Source of the DNA: Galaxea fascicularis
Lineage: Eukaryota > Cnidaria > Anthozoa > Scleractinia > Euphylliidae
Direction: 5' to 3'
DNA: 64,000 bases
Assembly: GCA_948470475.1 (NCBI GenBank)
Contig: OX419343.1
Span: 11,164,379-11,228,378 of the forward strand
A model generated the notes under the pieces. It ran no database searches and was not told the DNA's origin. It saw only the letters and a program-made list of their open reading frames with translations. A program made the position numbers and the translations under genes. Position 1 is the first letter of the stretch. Each line of letters begins with the position of its first letter. Below, one piece after another: positions 13,401-24,983 of this stretch.

Positions 13401-14140
13401 TTAGGAGCTGGTCTTTTTGGTTTGGCTGCTAATATTTAAAAGGTGGGTTTTGTCTTAATATTTTGAATAACATGACTGGTTTAACAGTGTTTCTCTATCG
13501 CTTGCTCATATGCCATCGCATTCCGCAAATTGAGTGCTTTACACTTCATTCGCTTTCATGCTCTTTTCAGCAACAGAGAACAAAGTTATTACTCGAGAAT
13601 TAATTCTTGCCCGTATACAATCCTTTACCCTTGTTAGATTGAACCTTTTGATTCAGTGAAGCAGATTCTGGGGGCAATTGATGGACCCTGGCCATGCATG
13701 GAATTAAAGTCAGCCTAAGTGACTTGTTTGTGATCCCTTTTAGAATGTGTATGTTTGGCTTTAAATTATTATTTTATATAATTTCTTGAACCAGCTTGTT
13801 TCAGATTATGGCAATATATTTGACACATCAGAAAATAAAAAAAAAGTTAACTCGGGTTCAAAGGAATTTAAACCACAACATGTACACCAAAAACTTTAAT
13901 CTCAACCTGGCTTAATTTCTTCATTCGCAAAAACAAATTTTAGCAGCTCGGTTAGTTGTTTACAATTTTTATCCAGTAGAATACGATAAAATATTACCGT
14001 AAATCAAAACCAAGAGTGACCCACTCCATGTCAATTCCGTTTAAACTGATGAATTTATTCGCAGTCTGAGCTCGTGGGCGATTGAGATGCAAGTTCATTT
14101 TGCTGGAATTATCATTTATCATTTTAAATTATTTCTATAT
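10440..14140. repeat. long copy 2 of the duplicated segment
   Basis: Collinear with 4691-9060 with many small differences. Compared with copy 1 it carries an extra 280 bp (about 12015-12293) and lacks about 1 kb at the junction near 13425, where a TTTTTGGTTT run joins directly to GGCTGCTAATATTT. Its 3' portion (13425-14140) matches 8330-9060 but has lost the AATAAA/GT-rich block by a local deletion near 13745. Confidence 0.75.
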
Positions 14141-15021
14141 CTTTTCGAGGCTTTGCAATGAACGTGAATACGTTGTGGTGAGGCGAAAAGCTAACCGTGA
14201 TCAGTGTTTAATTTGCTTTACTGATGAGTTTATGTGTTTGGATCAGTAATTTAAATGCTTATATTTTCAACTCCATTTGGATGCTGGTTCTAGCCGGTGT
14301 AGTGGAGTAGGAAGCATTTTCATATCAATCAAATGATTCAATTCCAAGAGCGAGAAATGACGCAGTGGTCTCAACTGGGCTTCAACTTGTTGCATCCACC
14401 ATGGCTGTGCGCGCGACTGGGGAAATCACTAAAAATCTGTCGTATACACGTCAGACTCGCGAGTTGCATATATCGTGCATTTTGGTTACCAAGTCTGGTG
14501 GCATACTTCAATAATCAGTTAGAGGGAAAATCACTTTTGCCGATACGGCTTTGATTTTGTTTATTTGCGTCTGCGATTGATGCCGTACTAGAACTGAGCT
14601 AAACTGTACAATCTGACCTTGAGCTAAGGAGACCTCTAAACACATTAAATGTCTTTGCTTACAATATAATCAGAACTTATTATTTATAAGTAATCTATTT
14701 CTCACCTTTACCTGTATTTGTTTCCTTTGCGCAGTTCACACCCCTTTTGCGCAATGAATGATTTTTCACATGCCAATTTTAAAGGATTTATACTCGAAGA
14801 AGCTTCCTCTGCAAGGTCATGCGCATGTTAAATGAGTTAATAATCGAAACTTGACACGTCTGAGTTCGGAAAATGTCTGCCTCTTTCGGCATTCATGGTA
14901 TGCTCAATGTCATTTGACACTCAGAAAATTCACATTACAAATAATTAACTTAGAAAAGAATAAAAATAACGAAAAGAAAATGTCCCATAAAGATTCGTAT
15001 GCCATGGAATCCATCTGATTC
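14141..15021. other. non-coding stretch with one half of a local duplication
   Basis: No gene seen. The part at about 14800-14985 resembles 15262-15455: both carry AAATGAGTT, ATCGAAACTTG, CACGTCTG and end in AAAGAATAA-AATAAC-AAAATGTCC. The two copies flank the MITE at 15022-15221. Confidence 0.5.
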
Positions 15022-15221
15022 AATAGACCTCTTTAGCTTGTTTATTTTGTTTTCCCAATGTAGGTCATGTGGTGTTACCCTTGAGAGCTGTTTCTTTGCA
15101 ATTTCGTCTTACTCTCGTGCATATGTACGCATAATTTATGAAAAGACAAAAGGCAAATCCCTTTGGGAGCATCACATGACCTACATTGGGAAAACAACTA
15201 TACAAGCCAAAGAGGTCTATT
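15022..15221. mobile_element. 200 bp MITE with about 50 bp inverted arms
   Basis: The left arm reads AATAGACCTCTTT and continues to CCCAATGTAGGTCATGTG. The right arm is its complement, CACATGACCTACATTGGG, ending AAAGAGGTCTATT. A target-site duplication is not clear. No coding capacity. Confidence 0.7.
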
Positions 15222-15859
15222 AGTTCACCTGTTCTTTTAAATGAATTTGCTTATGTGTATCCTTACGTTCAAACTTCATGGGCACGTGAAATGAGTTCAT
15301 GATCGAAACTTGGCACGTCTGCCTCTCATTTGTTGTTGATGGAGAGAAATTTAAGTCGGAACAGGCATGCGCAATGACACTTGACGTTCAGAAAATATCG
15401 GGGCATTTCACAGAGACTAGACCAAGAAAAGAATAACAATAACAAACAAAAATGTCCTTCGAACATTTTTTTTACATAATTCCATTTTATTTACATGATT
15501 AACACTTACACTACTTACAACACTCCTATTTATACTTACAAATATACTTACTCCATACAATAAATACACTACTGATACCTACCTATACACTACATACACT
15601 AATTAATGTATATCGTGTTTACTTACAATGTATTTTTTTGTTTCTTCATTAACTGTTGGAAGTCTTACTAAAAAAAGGATTACACTGCTTACTACATTAT
15701 GTATTATACTTTCATATGTATTTACACAATACTTACTTCTTACACAATACTTACACTACATTAACTTGCACTACATTGGGTGTTAGTTGTTCAAGTCACT
15801 AATAAGAATTTTGTTTGTTACTTACACTGTGTAGGGTATTAATTTTCTAGAATTATTAT

Positions 15860-16790
15860 TGAATAAATAGGTAGCGAAAAGGAACAAATCAAAATACAAA
15901 AGCTGAGAAGAAAAAGGACACAATATAATTTTATAAGGACAGAAAAAAAATCCACTTGTTCCTAAATTCTTTCTCCTTATTACATGTGACTGCAATGTAC
16001 TTTTCTATATTAATCTTTTCGCGCCCAAGTGAGACAAAATCATCGAATTTGTACGTTATGGTATTTAAAGCGTTAACATATAAGAAATATTTACCCAAAA
16101 AAATGAGATGGTTGAGGGCTAAACAGTAGGTGTCACAGCGAATAATTCCGAACATAACCTCTAGTTCTAACAGTAGCAGTTTCGTATTACTAGAGAATGA
16201 GTACCACTCCTGGAATCTATTCCAAAACGTATTTGCGTGCGTGCAGTTTGTAAACAAATGCCAAAGGGCCTGACACTCAGAAGGACATAAGGGACAGAAG
16301 AGCGTGGCAACTTTTTTCATTTTTTTAAGTTATTTGTTGGTAGAATTAGATGAATGATTTTGTATTGGAACATCGTCAATTTCATTTCTCTCGTGGCTTG
16401 GAATGGTAGGAGGTAGATTTTAGTCAAGTCACTTTTCTCGACGCCAGACGCTAAAAGTTTTTTCTCAGAAGTTGCTGGAGGTAGATCTTCAAGGTTAAGC
16501 AGGATACTTTATATTGCCTTGCATGACGGTGGACAGATTGAAGTGGGAGGAATGGCTGAGTCTTTGGAACATTCTTGCGATAATTTCTTCCAATTTTGGG
16601 GAATAGAAGAGAGAATGATATAATATTGTAAAAAAGCTACATTTTACATTGAATTTACTGCAAAAAGAATTAAATGGGAGGAAATGGCTCTCACAGGAGT
16701 CAGAAAGATCGGAGATCTGTTTTATTCCTGTTTGATACAATGAGCATATTGCGGCTCCCGTTTTCTTCGATGATTCATCAGGCATTTCAA
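15860..16790 (-). pseudogene. 3' end of an L1-like LINE ORF2, truncated and frameshifted
   Basis: On the minus strand three overlapping frames follow one another. The first (from about 16785) contains a DLSDSCESHFLPFNSF-type stretch, as in the region after the reverse transcriptase of L1-like elements. The second (about 16497-16330) carries LPFQATREMKLTMFQYKIIH. The last (16320-15931) starts MKKVATLFCPLCPSECQALW and continues HLFTNC, a CxxC...H...C zinc-binding C-terminal domain of LINE ORF2. The reverse transcriptase palm is missing, so this is a 5'-truncated insertion broken by at least two frameshifts. Family level (L1/Tx1-like) is my inference from the C-terminal motif. Confidence 0.75.
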
Positions 16791-16795
16791 ATGGG

Positions 16796-17044
16796 TATTA
16801 AATATATTTTAACCACCGTTGGAGCTGCCAAGCTGAAACGATACTACGAGCACATTTTCGGCGCGCCGCCTTACAACATCCAAGGCGGTACTTGTTCCGA
16901 ATTCTTCTCTACCCCCAAGTGGGGACAGGACCCAAAGTCGGAATCAGTCAGATGCACCACCCCAAGGGGACAGATTATTGTTAACAAGACGCCGAGTAGC
17001 GTTCACGTGGGATACACTGGAAGTGTTTGCAGTGATGGCACGTG
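16796..17044 (+). CDS. unrecognised open frame, possible terminal exon
   Basis: An 83-codon stretch ending at TGA 17042-17044, noticeably richer in GC than its surroundings. It contains GAPPYNIQGGTC, PKWGQDPKSESVRCTTPRG and VGYTGSVCSDGT, with three cysteines in an arrangement that could be disulphide-bonded. There is no clear splice acceptor; an AG at the end of GCTGCCAAG is possible. It begins exactly where the LINE fragment ends. I do not recognise a family. It may be a host exon fragment or part of an unknown element. Confidence 0.3.
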
Positions 17045-17111
17045 ATGAATGGGTAGACTTTCTGAAAGTCCGTTTTCATTGGTCACAAAAATCGAAGGTC
17101 ACTGGACCTAA

Positions 17112-17545
17112 AGCGATTTTTTGCTTGCGATGGTGACGCGATTGTTTCTGGAAATTGTCGCCTCGCCGGCGCGCGGTGGTGGCTACATGAGTGGCAAGTG
17201 ATTTTGTCTCGAAAAGTTCAACTTATTCAGTTTCTCGCGATTTTCTTTCTGTGATTTTTTAGCTGTTACCATCGCAACACTTGCGTGAGGGTGGCTACCC
17301 GGGTGATTTTCGCCGCGCGCTTGCGACGCAAAAAATTTAGAAAAAATCGCATCACCATTGCAAGTAAAGCCACAATGACGGCTACACGAACGATTTTTTG
17401 CTTGAGATGGTGATGCAACTTTTTCTAAAAATTAATAGCGAGAATTTCAATAACAGGCTTTGTCACTTGCGTAGCCATAACAGTGCGCCGGCGATGCCAC
17501 AATTTCCAAAAAAAAAAAAAAAATTCGTATCACCATTGCAAGCAA
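17112..17545. repeat. short repeats in alternating orientation
   Basis: The motif TTGCTTG(A/C)GATGGTGA(C/T)GC occurs at about 17122 and 17398, and its complement ATCACCATTGCAAG at about 17350 and 17528. CGCCGGCG-type blocks lie between them. Together these form several imperfect foldbacks. This looks like a mosaic of MITE-type termini; no single element can be delimited. Confidence 0.5.
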
Positions 17546-17737
17546 ACAATCGCTTGCTAATTGCGATGTTTTTTCGGTTTTTCTCCGAATCCGGGAACGC
17601 GGGACTGCGGGAGCACTAATTTCATTGCGGTGGTTGTTTCGGTTTTTCTCCGACTCCGGGAACCCGGGAGGACTAGTTTCATTGCCATGTCTTTTCATTT
17701 TTCTCTGAGTTTGAGGGCGCGGGACTGTGGGAGCACT

Positions 17738-18828
17738 GGTTTCCCAATCTTTTTGTTCCATTTTGCTCTGATTTTCAATCTTGTAATTTTTCATATTTAA
17801 ATTAACGTCCATCCCTAAAGCATCATATTTTTTCAGATAATCATGTAATCTAGCTTCAGATCATCGAGATTGATGATACAATTTTCATTTAAATTCAAAT
17901 GATTAGTCATAAAATTAGAACCATCACGTTTCAGAAAATCAGGGTTTGAAATTTTTGAATCAACATAAGTTTTATTAGTAAGATGATTGCCTGATGTTGG
18001 TGTTTGTGCGCATACAATATTTTGGCTTAATGTTTTATGTCCTGAAAGTGTTTGATTAGCGACAGTGACAACCATATCCGCATTTAGACCACCTAAATTG
18101 GTTATATAAACACTTATTGCAGTATTTTGATTTTTAGGTACAAACCTTATAAAATTGTTATTGGATGGTAGTATTAATAACCCACGATTTCTTATATAAC
18201 CACTACTATCAAATAAGGATGTTTTTGAATTTTCAATATGTGTTGGAATAGTATTGTAAATTTTATCAAGATCAGTTTTAGAAATTTGACTCACTTGACT
18301 GTAAAACTTAAGGCGACCTCTTATATCACGGAAACCTTGGTTTGTTATTTTTAATGATCCAGTTATGTTATTATCAATACCATCAATAACAAAATCAGGA
18401 GATTCTCGATTATTAACTCCATCATAATTTTTTAGATTTGGAATATATAATGGTATATTTGAGAAATCCTGATCTCTGGGTCTTATATCAACAGTACCAT
18501 TATAATTATCTCCAATATTTATTTGATGACAAAAAAGAGCATTATTTGAATTTTTCCACTTCCAATGTTTTGTGAAGGAGAACTAAAAAGATTTTTATCT
18601 ACTCTGGTTGCTAAACCCGTTTGAAGTTGATAAAAACTATAGCATCATTCGGATCACTTCCTTCAGCGACATTAGCGAGTTTTTTTTATCTTCAATATCG
18701 TAATTATTATTTGAATCTAATTTTAATTCAGCACCACCACCACTAATTTGAATTTTTTGTGTAATATTTCTAATATATTCAGAAATGTCTATGTTTGAGT
18801 ACTTATCATTGTTATTGAAAATTCCCAT
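17738..18828 (-). pseudogene. fibre-like virion protein gene of an AT-rich Polinton-like element, frameshifted
   Basis: The gene starts at ATG 18828 (MGIFNNNDKYSNIDISEYIR), 18 bases after the stop of the ATPase gene. It proceeds through at least three frames to the 18294-17833 stretch (MSQISKTDLDKIYNTIP...) and ends in a frame around 17800 (MDVNLNMKNYKIENQ). Asn/Asp-rich repeats and the segment NQTLSGHKTLSQN...LTNKTYVDSK resemble the repetitive shafts of phage and virus tail fibres. I infer a virion surface or fibre role from this and from its place next to a packaging ATPase. Frame changes occur near 18640, 18580-18540 and 17870, so it is not functional as written. The same order (ATPase then structural genes) is common in small dsDNA viruses of the Polinton group. 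Confidence 0.5.
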
Positions 18829-18846
18829 ATATATATATTTATTAAA

Positions 18847-19434
18847 TTATATTACTTCATCAAAATTGTTCTTCACACTTTTATTTTCTTTGTCTACAAA
18901 CAGAAATTCATATGGACCCAATTTATTAAATAAACCAGGATCTATTAAGTTCTCCTTTGCAATGAGATTTAAATGATTTTTTGTAGTAGGTGGATATAAT
19001 AGCATGTGACTGTAGTTTAACCTGATTTTTTGTGGTACATCATGGTAACTCTGAGTCAAATAAATTGGGGATATCTTATGATGACGTCCATCAGTAAAAT
19101 GATTGGCTATTTTCTTTTCGACTTTCTCAGGTGCATTTATCAGATCATCGAAAATAACAATTTTTCTATTATTATTAGGGCACTCTACTGTGTCTTTAAT
19201 ATCATCAGCTGATCCAATTTCCAATCCAGGATGACCAATCTTTTCTGATATTTTATTCATCAGTGGCTGCAGATCTTGATGACTGTTTGGTGTATAAATG
19301 TATATCTTGTCATAGTACATAAGAGGTGTTCTAAGAATATGCATAAGTGTATTAGTTTTGCCACAACGGGATTGACCTGTAATAAGCATTCTGTAATCTT
19401 CATCTTTTTGATTTACTATTTTTATTCTTGTCAT
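18847..19434 (-). CDS. FtsK/HerA-type genome-packaging ATPase of a Polinton-like element (intact ORF)
   Basis: An uninterrupted 195-codon frame from ATG 19434 to the stop at 18847. Walker A is visible near residue 20 (LITGQSRCGKTNTLMHIL) and Walker B near residue 95 (KIVIFDDLINA), followed by a polar sensor-like stretch ending YLTQSYHDVP near residue 128. This order and size fit the A32/FtsK-like packaging ATPases of Polintons, virophages and related viruses, which pump DNA into capsids; that assignment is from family knowledge. It precedes the fibre-like gene with only 18 bases between, suggesting co-transcription. The coiled-coil gene diverges from about 19560. Unusually, this frame is intact while both neighbours are broken. 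Codon use is very AT-rich. Confidence 0.75.
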   Translation of the reverse strand: MTRIKIVNQKDEDYRMLITGQSRCGKTNTLMHILRTPLMYYDKIYIYTPNSHQDLQPLMNKISEKIGHPGLEIGSADDIKDTVECPNNNRKIVIFDDLINAPEKVEKKIANHFTDGRHHKISPIYLTQSYHDVPQKIRLNYSHMLLYPPTTKNHLNLIAKENLIDPGLFNKLGPYEFLFVDKENKSVKNNFDEVI

Positions 19435-19559
19435 AATTAGGTATTTTTAGATAAATAAAAATAAGTATGAAAAAAACACATATTCATAACGATAAGTGCC
19501 ATTTCGGCAGATAAATTATGTACCATACTTACATAAATGAATATAAACAGAGTTTAAAA

Positions 19560-20216
19560 ATATGCAGATTCAGCATATGATAGCCATAAAATTGCCAAAG
19601 CAGTCACTGAAGTGAAAAATGAAATAAAAAACCAACAAGGAGGGTGTGATTACTTCAAAACTTACGTGAGCCATTAATTGAATAACAGGAAAAAAAAATA
19701 GATGAAAAACAGGATAAAGTGATTCAACAATTAATGGACAACCAAGAGAAAATTGTTCAGGCTATAGAATATGATCCCAAAAAGGCAATTACTTTTGAAG
19801 GTAAACCATTACCAGAACTTGAATTTGATGAAGATGAAGAGGAGGAAGAAAACCAAGTACAAGTGAAAAAAAGATATTTAATCTGGGTAAGGCATTAATA
19901 AAGAATATAGAACACCATTGGAAGATAAGGGTCTTAATCTACCATCAAAGATTTTACGAGAACAACAAAATCTTGATGATGGAATTAAAAAAGTCAAAGG
20001 CAAATTAAAACGTTCTCAAGATTATATCCAAAGGCATTCAACTAAACAGGGTAAACCACTTGCAAAACAGTCAAAAATGAAAAAAAAAAACTTTCTTTTT
20101 ACGTAATTTAAAAGAATCAGAATATTACAAGGACTTTCTGACAGGATTGGGACATATAAAAGCTCCAAAATACATTGGCGAAGGCGTCAGAAGATACAAC
20201 AACCAATCAAAGTGAC
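19560..20216 (+). pseudogene. coiled-coil acidic protein of the Polinton-like element, frameshifted
   Basis: Successive plus-strand frames read KIDEKQDKVIQQLMDNQEKI, then AITFEGKPLPELEFDEDEEE, then LEDKGLNLPSKILREQQNLD and finally YKDFLTGLGHIKAPKYIGEG before TGA at about 20214. Each is a plausible continuation of the last, but with frame changes near 19680, 19880 and 20085 (the last in a run of A's). Features are a heptad-like N-terminus, a Glu/Asp run and a basic C-terminus. I do not know its function. Position opposite the packaging ATPase suggests it belongs to the same element. Confidence 0.5.
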
Positions 20217-22562
20217 ACTATCGTTAACCCGTGGATATGGCCATAGAAGTGGCCGTTGATGCCATGGCTTTAACCGAAAGGTGGCTTTAATTTATAATAG
20301 TTTTGAATGGTCTTTGAAATGTTATAGTGACCATTTCTAAACTTTTTAAAAAGTACCAAAAATACTGGGTTTTTAGCCTGGAACACCGTAAGGGAGACCC
20401 AAATCCGGAATTTACACCCTAAGCGAAACGAGCACTCCTTCCTCTCCCCCCCCCCCCCCTCCTTCGCAGTTCATATAGGAGTTTCACCTGGGTTTCCTAG
20501 TAGACATGGAACCTTGCATGCTAGCATGAAATACTTTAGGATGGTGAAACATATGAAGCAGAGTAGGATACCATTAATTCGAGCAGTCACCAAGTCAATA
20601 ATTACCGTTGGTATAGTTTGAATCTGCAATTTCCCAGGTTTTTAACGATTATGTACAGGTAGTGAAAGTTTGTGCTTATTTGAGGGCAGCGCTATTTGAT
20701 AACATTTGCCAGAGCGATAGTATATTTGTATTTTGTTACTGGCCCCTCTGATAATTTAGCATTGTTAATGCTATCACAAGAGGAATAAATATTGATTTAC
20801 CGACAGGTGTTAGTGACTGAGTTGCACAGGTACAATGCCCATTTTTAAAGTTCAATCACCCTTGTACACCTCACTGAAAACACTGCATTTGGAAAACAGG
20901 CTTTAAAATCATGAAAATTATTTTAGCAACAATACCAAATTGGCAGTCAAGTTAGTCCCCTCTTAAAAATTTGAATTTCAACCTAGTTACTGCAAACAAA
21001 CGATTGTATTACAAAATGTAATGTAACCCACAAAGTGTCACACATCAGTATGTAGAAGCGAATATGTCTGCTTAGATGGCTCCGCTTTAAACGTTATTTT
21101 GACCAACGGGGGCACTACTTAACTTTCTTTTGATTTCACCAAACTATTAAAGTAGTCTTTGAAAATCTTTTGACAAAGCCAATCCCTATATCACGATTTA
21201 GTTATTGTGGCATAAACAGAAATGCAGAGGCATTCAAGTTTTCAAGTGCAAAGTAATTCCACATCCGAACTGTCGCATTGACAAGAAATGCAAAAAAACG
21301 TTAACGGAAGGACCAACAAAATAATAATTTGGCCTGAATTAAATATAAGGTTAGTAGAACTTGGTGAGAACTTAACATTCATGGTAAATTATAGTTCCTA
21401 AGAACTAGCAATGTCAGAAAGTGGGAGGCTGTAATACTAATATATTCAAAATGAAATTGGAAATCCGACCAACGGAGCTTTGTCTGGCTAGGGTGAATTG
21501 GGAGTGCACCATGAAACTTTACCAGATTTTGCCAACAGGTAGTATACTAGCAGAGGTATTTCCTATATCAGGAAAGGAGACAAAAGTCTCAGGGGTATGA
21601 CGACAAATTTGACGTGAAACAAAAACTAAATTCTTTAATCAAACCATTCATCTTGCCTGACAACAAAAATCATGGGTTTGAAATTACGACTGTACCTCAT
21701 CCTTGTAAATAGCCAACTGGTTTGCCTCCCGCCGGTTGGGATTCCTATCATGTTACGTTTCTTTGAATTATTTGTTTCGTCGGATTTAAGTGGGGTGCCT
21801 GTAAACTAGCTTGGATAGCTAAGTGCACTTCCACTATAAACACAGTATTTATTTATTTTTTTTATTTTTATTTTATCAAACGGAAGGATTAATTAATTAC
21901 AGTGTTGTACTCGAGTTAAACGAAGAAATGATGCGAAGGAAATGGTGAGGCATTCTTGTTGAACACCACCATGTAATAGAGAATGATAACAACACGACTT
22001 AGTCCTCAAAACAAAGTTAAATGAAGCAAACAAAAACTTAAAATAGAAAGTCAACGAATCAAAGATCAGTTGCACTTTCCAAAACAGTGATATTTACTTA
22101 GCTTGGCATTAACTACGATCTGAAGCAGACCCTTGGACGCAAAAATGGATCAAAACTGTGCTCGCCAAATACTCATTGCAGACAAACCGCCATCTTGACC
22201 ATGGACACCTCAACACGGAAAGACTTCTACCGACCGCAAAACTATGATAATCGATGTCACAAGATTTTTTGTCTTAACCTTAGGTTGCTTTTCGCGGTAG
22301 TATTTTTGATTTGGATTGCTGACGGCCTGTTTATGAAAGCTTTATCATTAAACTTTTGCTTGCCCAATTTCGCAGCGCACAAAATGGCGTGATTGCAAAC
22401 AAATAAAATTTACGCGTCTGCGCAGTCAAAAGTCTCCTTTGCTAGTGGCGTGGGATTGGCTAATTATTTCACTTCCGGTTACATCGGAGTGAGTGATTCA
22501 TTTGCATACAGAACGCCACTAAAAGCATATCCACTAAAAGCATATCCACGAGTAAAAGGGAT
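20217..22562. other. non-coding stretch, no gene seen
   Basis: AT-rich DNA with a poly-C run at about 20447-20459. No transposon ends, RNA gene or coding region could be supported. A pair of tandem AAAAGCATATCC-CACT units lies at about 22518-22548, just before the fragment at 22563. Confidence 0.45.
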
Positions 22563-22955
22563 GCTTATAAAATTCAACAAAATCAATATGGAGGTCTTCT
22601 CATCGATGTTCCAAAATTAATGAATGAAATGTTACTTTATGCGTATCCTTGAGGTAAATTAGTATATCAAGCTCCCGCTGATAGATCACTTATAAATCTT
22701 CTGACTAAAAGGTATAATCCTAAAACAAAATACAGTATGTCCGCTGTGAAAATCTTCAATGATCTTAATGTGCTTTCTAATATGCCAAAACACAGATCCT
22801 CAGGTAAATCAAAGATGATCGGATCGAGTGTGATGTATTATCAAGATCCAAAACAGCGAGCAGATCGTATGAATGTTATCGTTGTATCGACCAACGCTGG
22901 TAACAATAGTCCAGTTTTGAAAAATAATCTTTCTCAGAGTCGTATGGGGATGTAG
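22563..22955 (+). pseudogene. fragment of an uncharacterised protein family, one internal TGA
   Basis: A 130-codon frame containing QYGGLLIDVPKLMNEMLLYA, then TGA at 22650-22652, then LVYQAPADRSLINLLTKRYN, SAVKIFNDLN and GNNSPVLKNNLSQ, ending at TAG 22953-22955. Apart from the one stop it reads as compact protein sequence. I believe proteins of this sort recur in cnidarian repetitive or viral-like elements, but I cannot name a domain. It may be a detached part of the Polinton-like element at 17.7-20.2 kb. The 5' end is missing: no start or splice acceptor is obvious upstream. Confidence 0.45.
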
Positions 22956-24089
22956 CTTAATTTGACTTGAAACTTTAAACTTGGAGAGTTTCGAAACTTG
23001 GGGAGAAAGGGAGCGAAAGTAAACAGAGCAGTTCAAGTCTTATTTGATTTGTTGCTTCCGTGTCTGAGGCCGAAAGAGGAGGAAAAAGGAAGTCTTTCGA
23101 GGGAGAAAGACGAAAGACGGCTTCCCCTTCTTTCCCCTTGCTCACCCTCGCGAAGATGCCCTTTCTTTCCCATTTGGACGTTGGTCGCGTGACTTCATCA
23201 TTTTTTGTTTGTTACCAAGAAACATTTCCCAAGGAGACAACTGACAAGCAGATGGATTCTTCTTCATGTCCCTACATGGTATGTCTCTTCAGTCTAGACG
23301 ACCTCAAAACGAAAGTGAAGTGAAGGTGCGATGCCTGGCTTAACGCATTGTGGGTCGGTGTTTATGAATTGCTTATATGCACACAGTGGGAGGACATCAG
23401 AAGTCGCATGACATTACCGAACAGGGACCCCGCATGGGGAAACGGCCGGGAGGGCCAGGTTCCATCCCCCCCCCCTTGACTGTTTGTGGCAAAAATAATA
23501 AACTTAGTAAAAAATGTTTCCAAGAATGAAAAGTACTTTCACGGAATAATAGTGGTCAGCTAAAGCTGGCGGACTTCGCGGGGAAACATCCAAACCTGAC
23601 GGAATAAGTCTTTTGAATTAAACTGAGTAAGATGCGTTGTAACTATCTTTATAGTAAGCCCCCTCCTCTTGGTTGAAGAGGCAGGAGCGGTCCCCGCTAT
23701 TTATAAATTGCTTCGTGGGCCCTACCGAAACAGTCAGCCATCACGAAGCGTTTGCTCCCACCCCAGCAAAAACAAAATCATGGATTATGAGAGATGCACT
23801 TGATATTGGTTAAGAAGAAGAGCACAACTCCTGTCTTTGTTAAACGGTCTTAGTTGGCGATGCCAGGATGCTGTGAAACATGTTTCTAATGGGATAGTAA
23901 TGTGCACCGTCGATGGGGAATGACCATTGCGAGGCTGAAAACAAACTGAAACGAAAGGGAACAAACTTCTTATCAATTAACCGTAAGGAAAAAAATCTTT
24001 CAAAACTTTATTTATTACGATCGTCGTTTTTGCTTCGGGAAGCTTTGAGCCGGGTAAGAATATTTTATTATTTAGTTTTTTTTGTTTTT
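22956..24089. other. non-coding stretch, no gene seen
   Basis: Contains a G/A-rich patch at 23075-23115 and a poly-C run near 23467. Short frames here overlap in several phases and none is convincing. Confidence 0.45.
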
Positions 24090-24390
24090 CGGAAATTCTG
24101 AATCCTTGTAGAATTGTCAGCTATCAGTCGTATTTGCTCTATTAAGTTATGGGGTGTCATAAATTCTGAATCCGTTCAAATTTTTCTCTGTTGAGTGATG
24201 GAGGGAACAGAAATTCTGAATCCTCTTAGAATTGTAAGCTATCAAACGTTTTTGCTCTATTAAGTTATGGGGGGTCAAAAATTCTGAATCCTTTTAGAAT
24301 TATGAATAGATTACCGTTTTGTTCTGATAAGTTATGGACTAGAGGATAAGAAATTTTGAATCCCTTTTAGTGATGGGGGATCAGAGCTTC
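24090..24390. repeat. minisatellite, about 70-85 bp period
   Basis: Four to five imperfect tandem units, each with AAATTCTGAATCC, a TTAGAATTG-like run and a TTGCTCTATTAAGTTATGGGG-like run. Unit length drifts and the last copies are degraded. Confidence 0.75.
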
Positions 24391-24428
24391 TGATTCAGAA
24401 ATAGGGATGGGTGCAGATTCCCTATTAA

Positions 24429-24983
24429 GGAGGCTGGAGAGGGTTTTTAGCTGAACGCGCGCGCAATCTAGACACGCCATAACTAAGATGCACGCGTCAG
24501 CCGAATGAATCAAAATCAAGCACACCGGAAGTAAAATCGCGCGAACCGGAAATAAAATCTACCGAAAGCATTTGTTTTTAGCTCGAAATTTTGCTCGGTG
24601 ACCTATCTTGATTTTTTGTATACAGCACCATTCACGCTAACACTTCAAATATAAAAGTTTCGGAGAAAATTATCTAGTAGAATCTTCTGTAAGCCATAAA
24701 ACATGTTTTTTTCAAATATCTTAATTTCTACTGAATAAATTTTTTTCATACTGCCTGAAAAGTTAAAGAATTTAGGGAGCTTCCCAACAAAGAAATAAAA
24801 ACGGTAGGTCACCGAATTAGTTTTTAAGATAATTTACAAAAACTGACATTTAGAGGGCCTTTTTGTGGACAATATACGTCCTAAGCACCCTTAAAATATA
24901 GCCTAACAATAGAGTTCCAAGGCCTCTGTAATCTTTTATCGTTTCGCAAACACTACATCAACGAAAAACCTTTTCGAGCCTCC
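24429..24983. mobile_element. piggyBac-type MITE between TTAA sites
   Basis: The element begins GGAGGCTGGAGAGGG and ends with the imperfect complement CCTTTTCGAGCCTCC. It is flanked on both sides by TTAA (24425-24428 and 24984-24987), the duplication made by piggyBac transposases. It is 555 bp with no coding frame. Confidence 0.65.

Noticed and set aside
22195..22392. 65-codon frame with a hydrophobic stretch
   Set aside because: No start context, neighbours or motif; likely chance.
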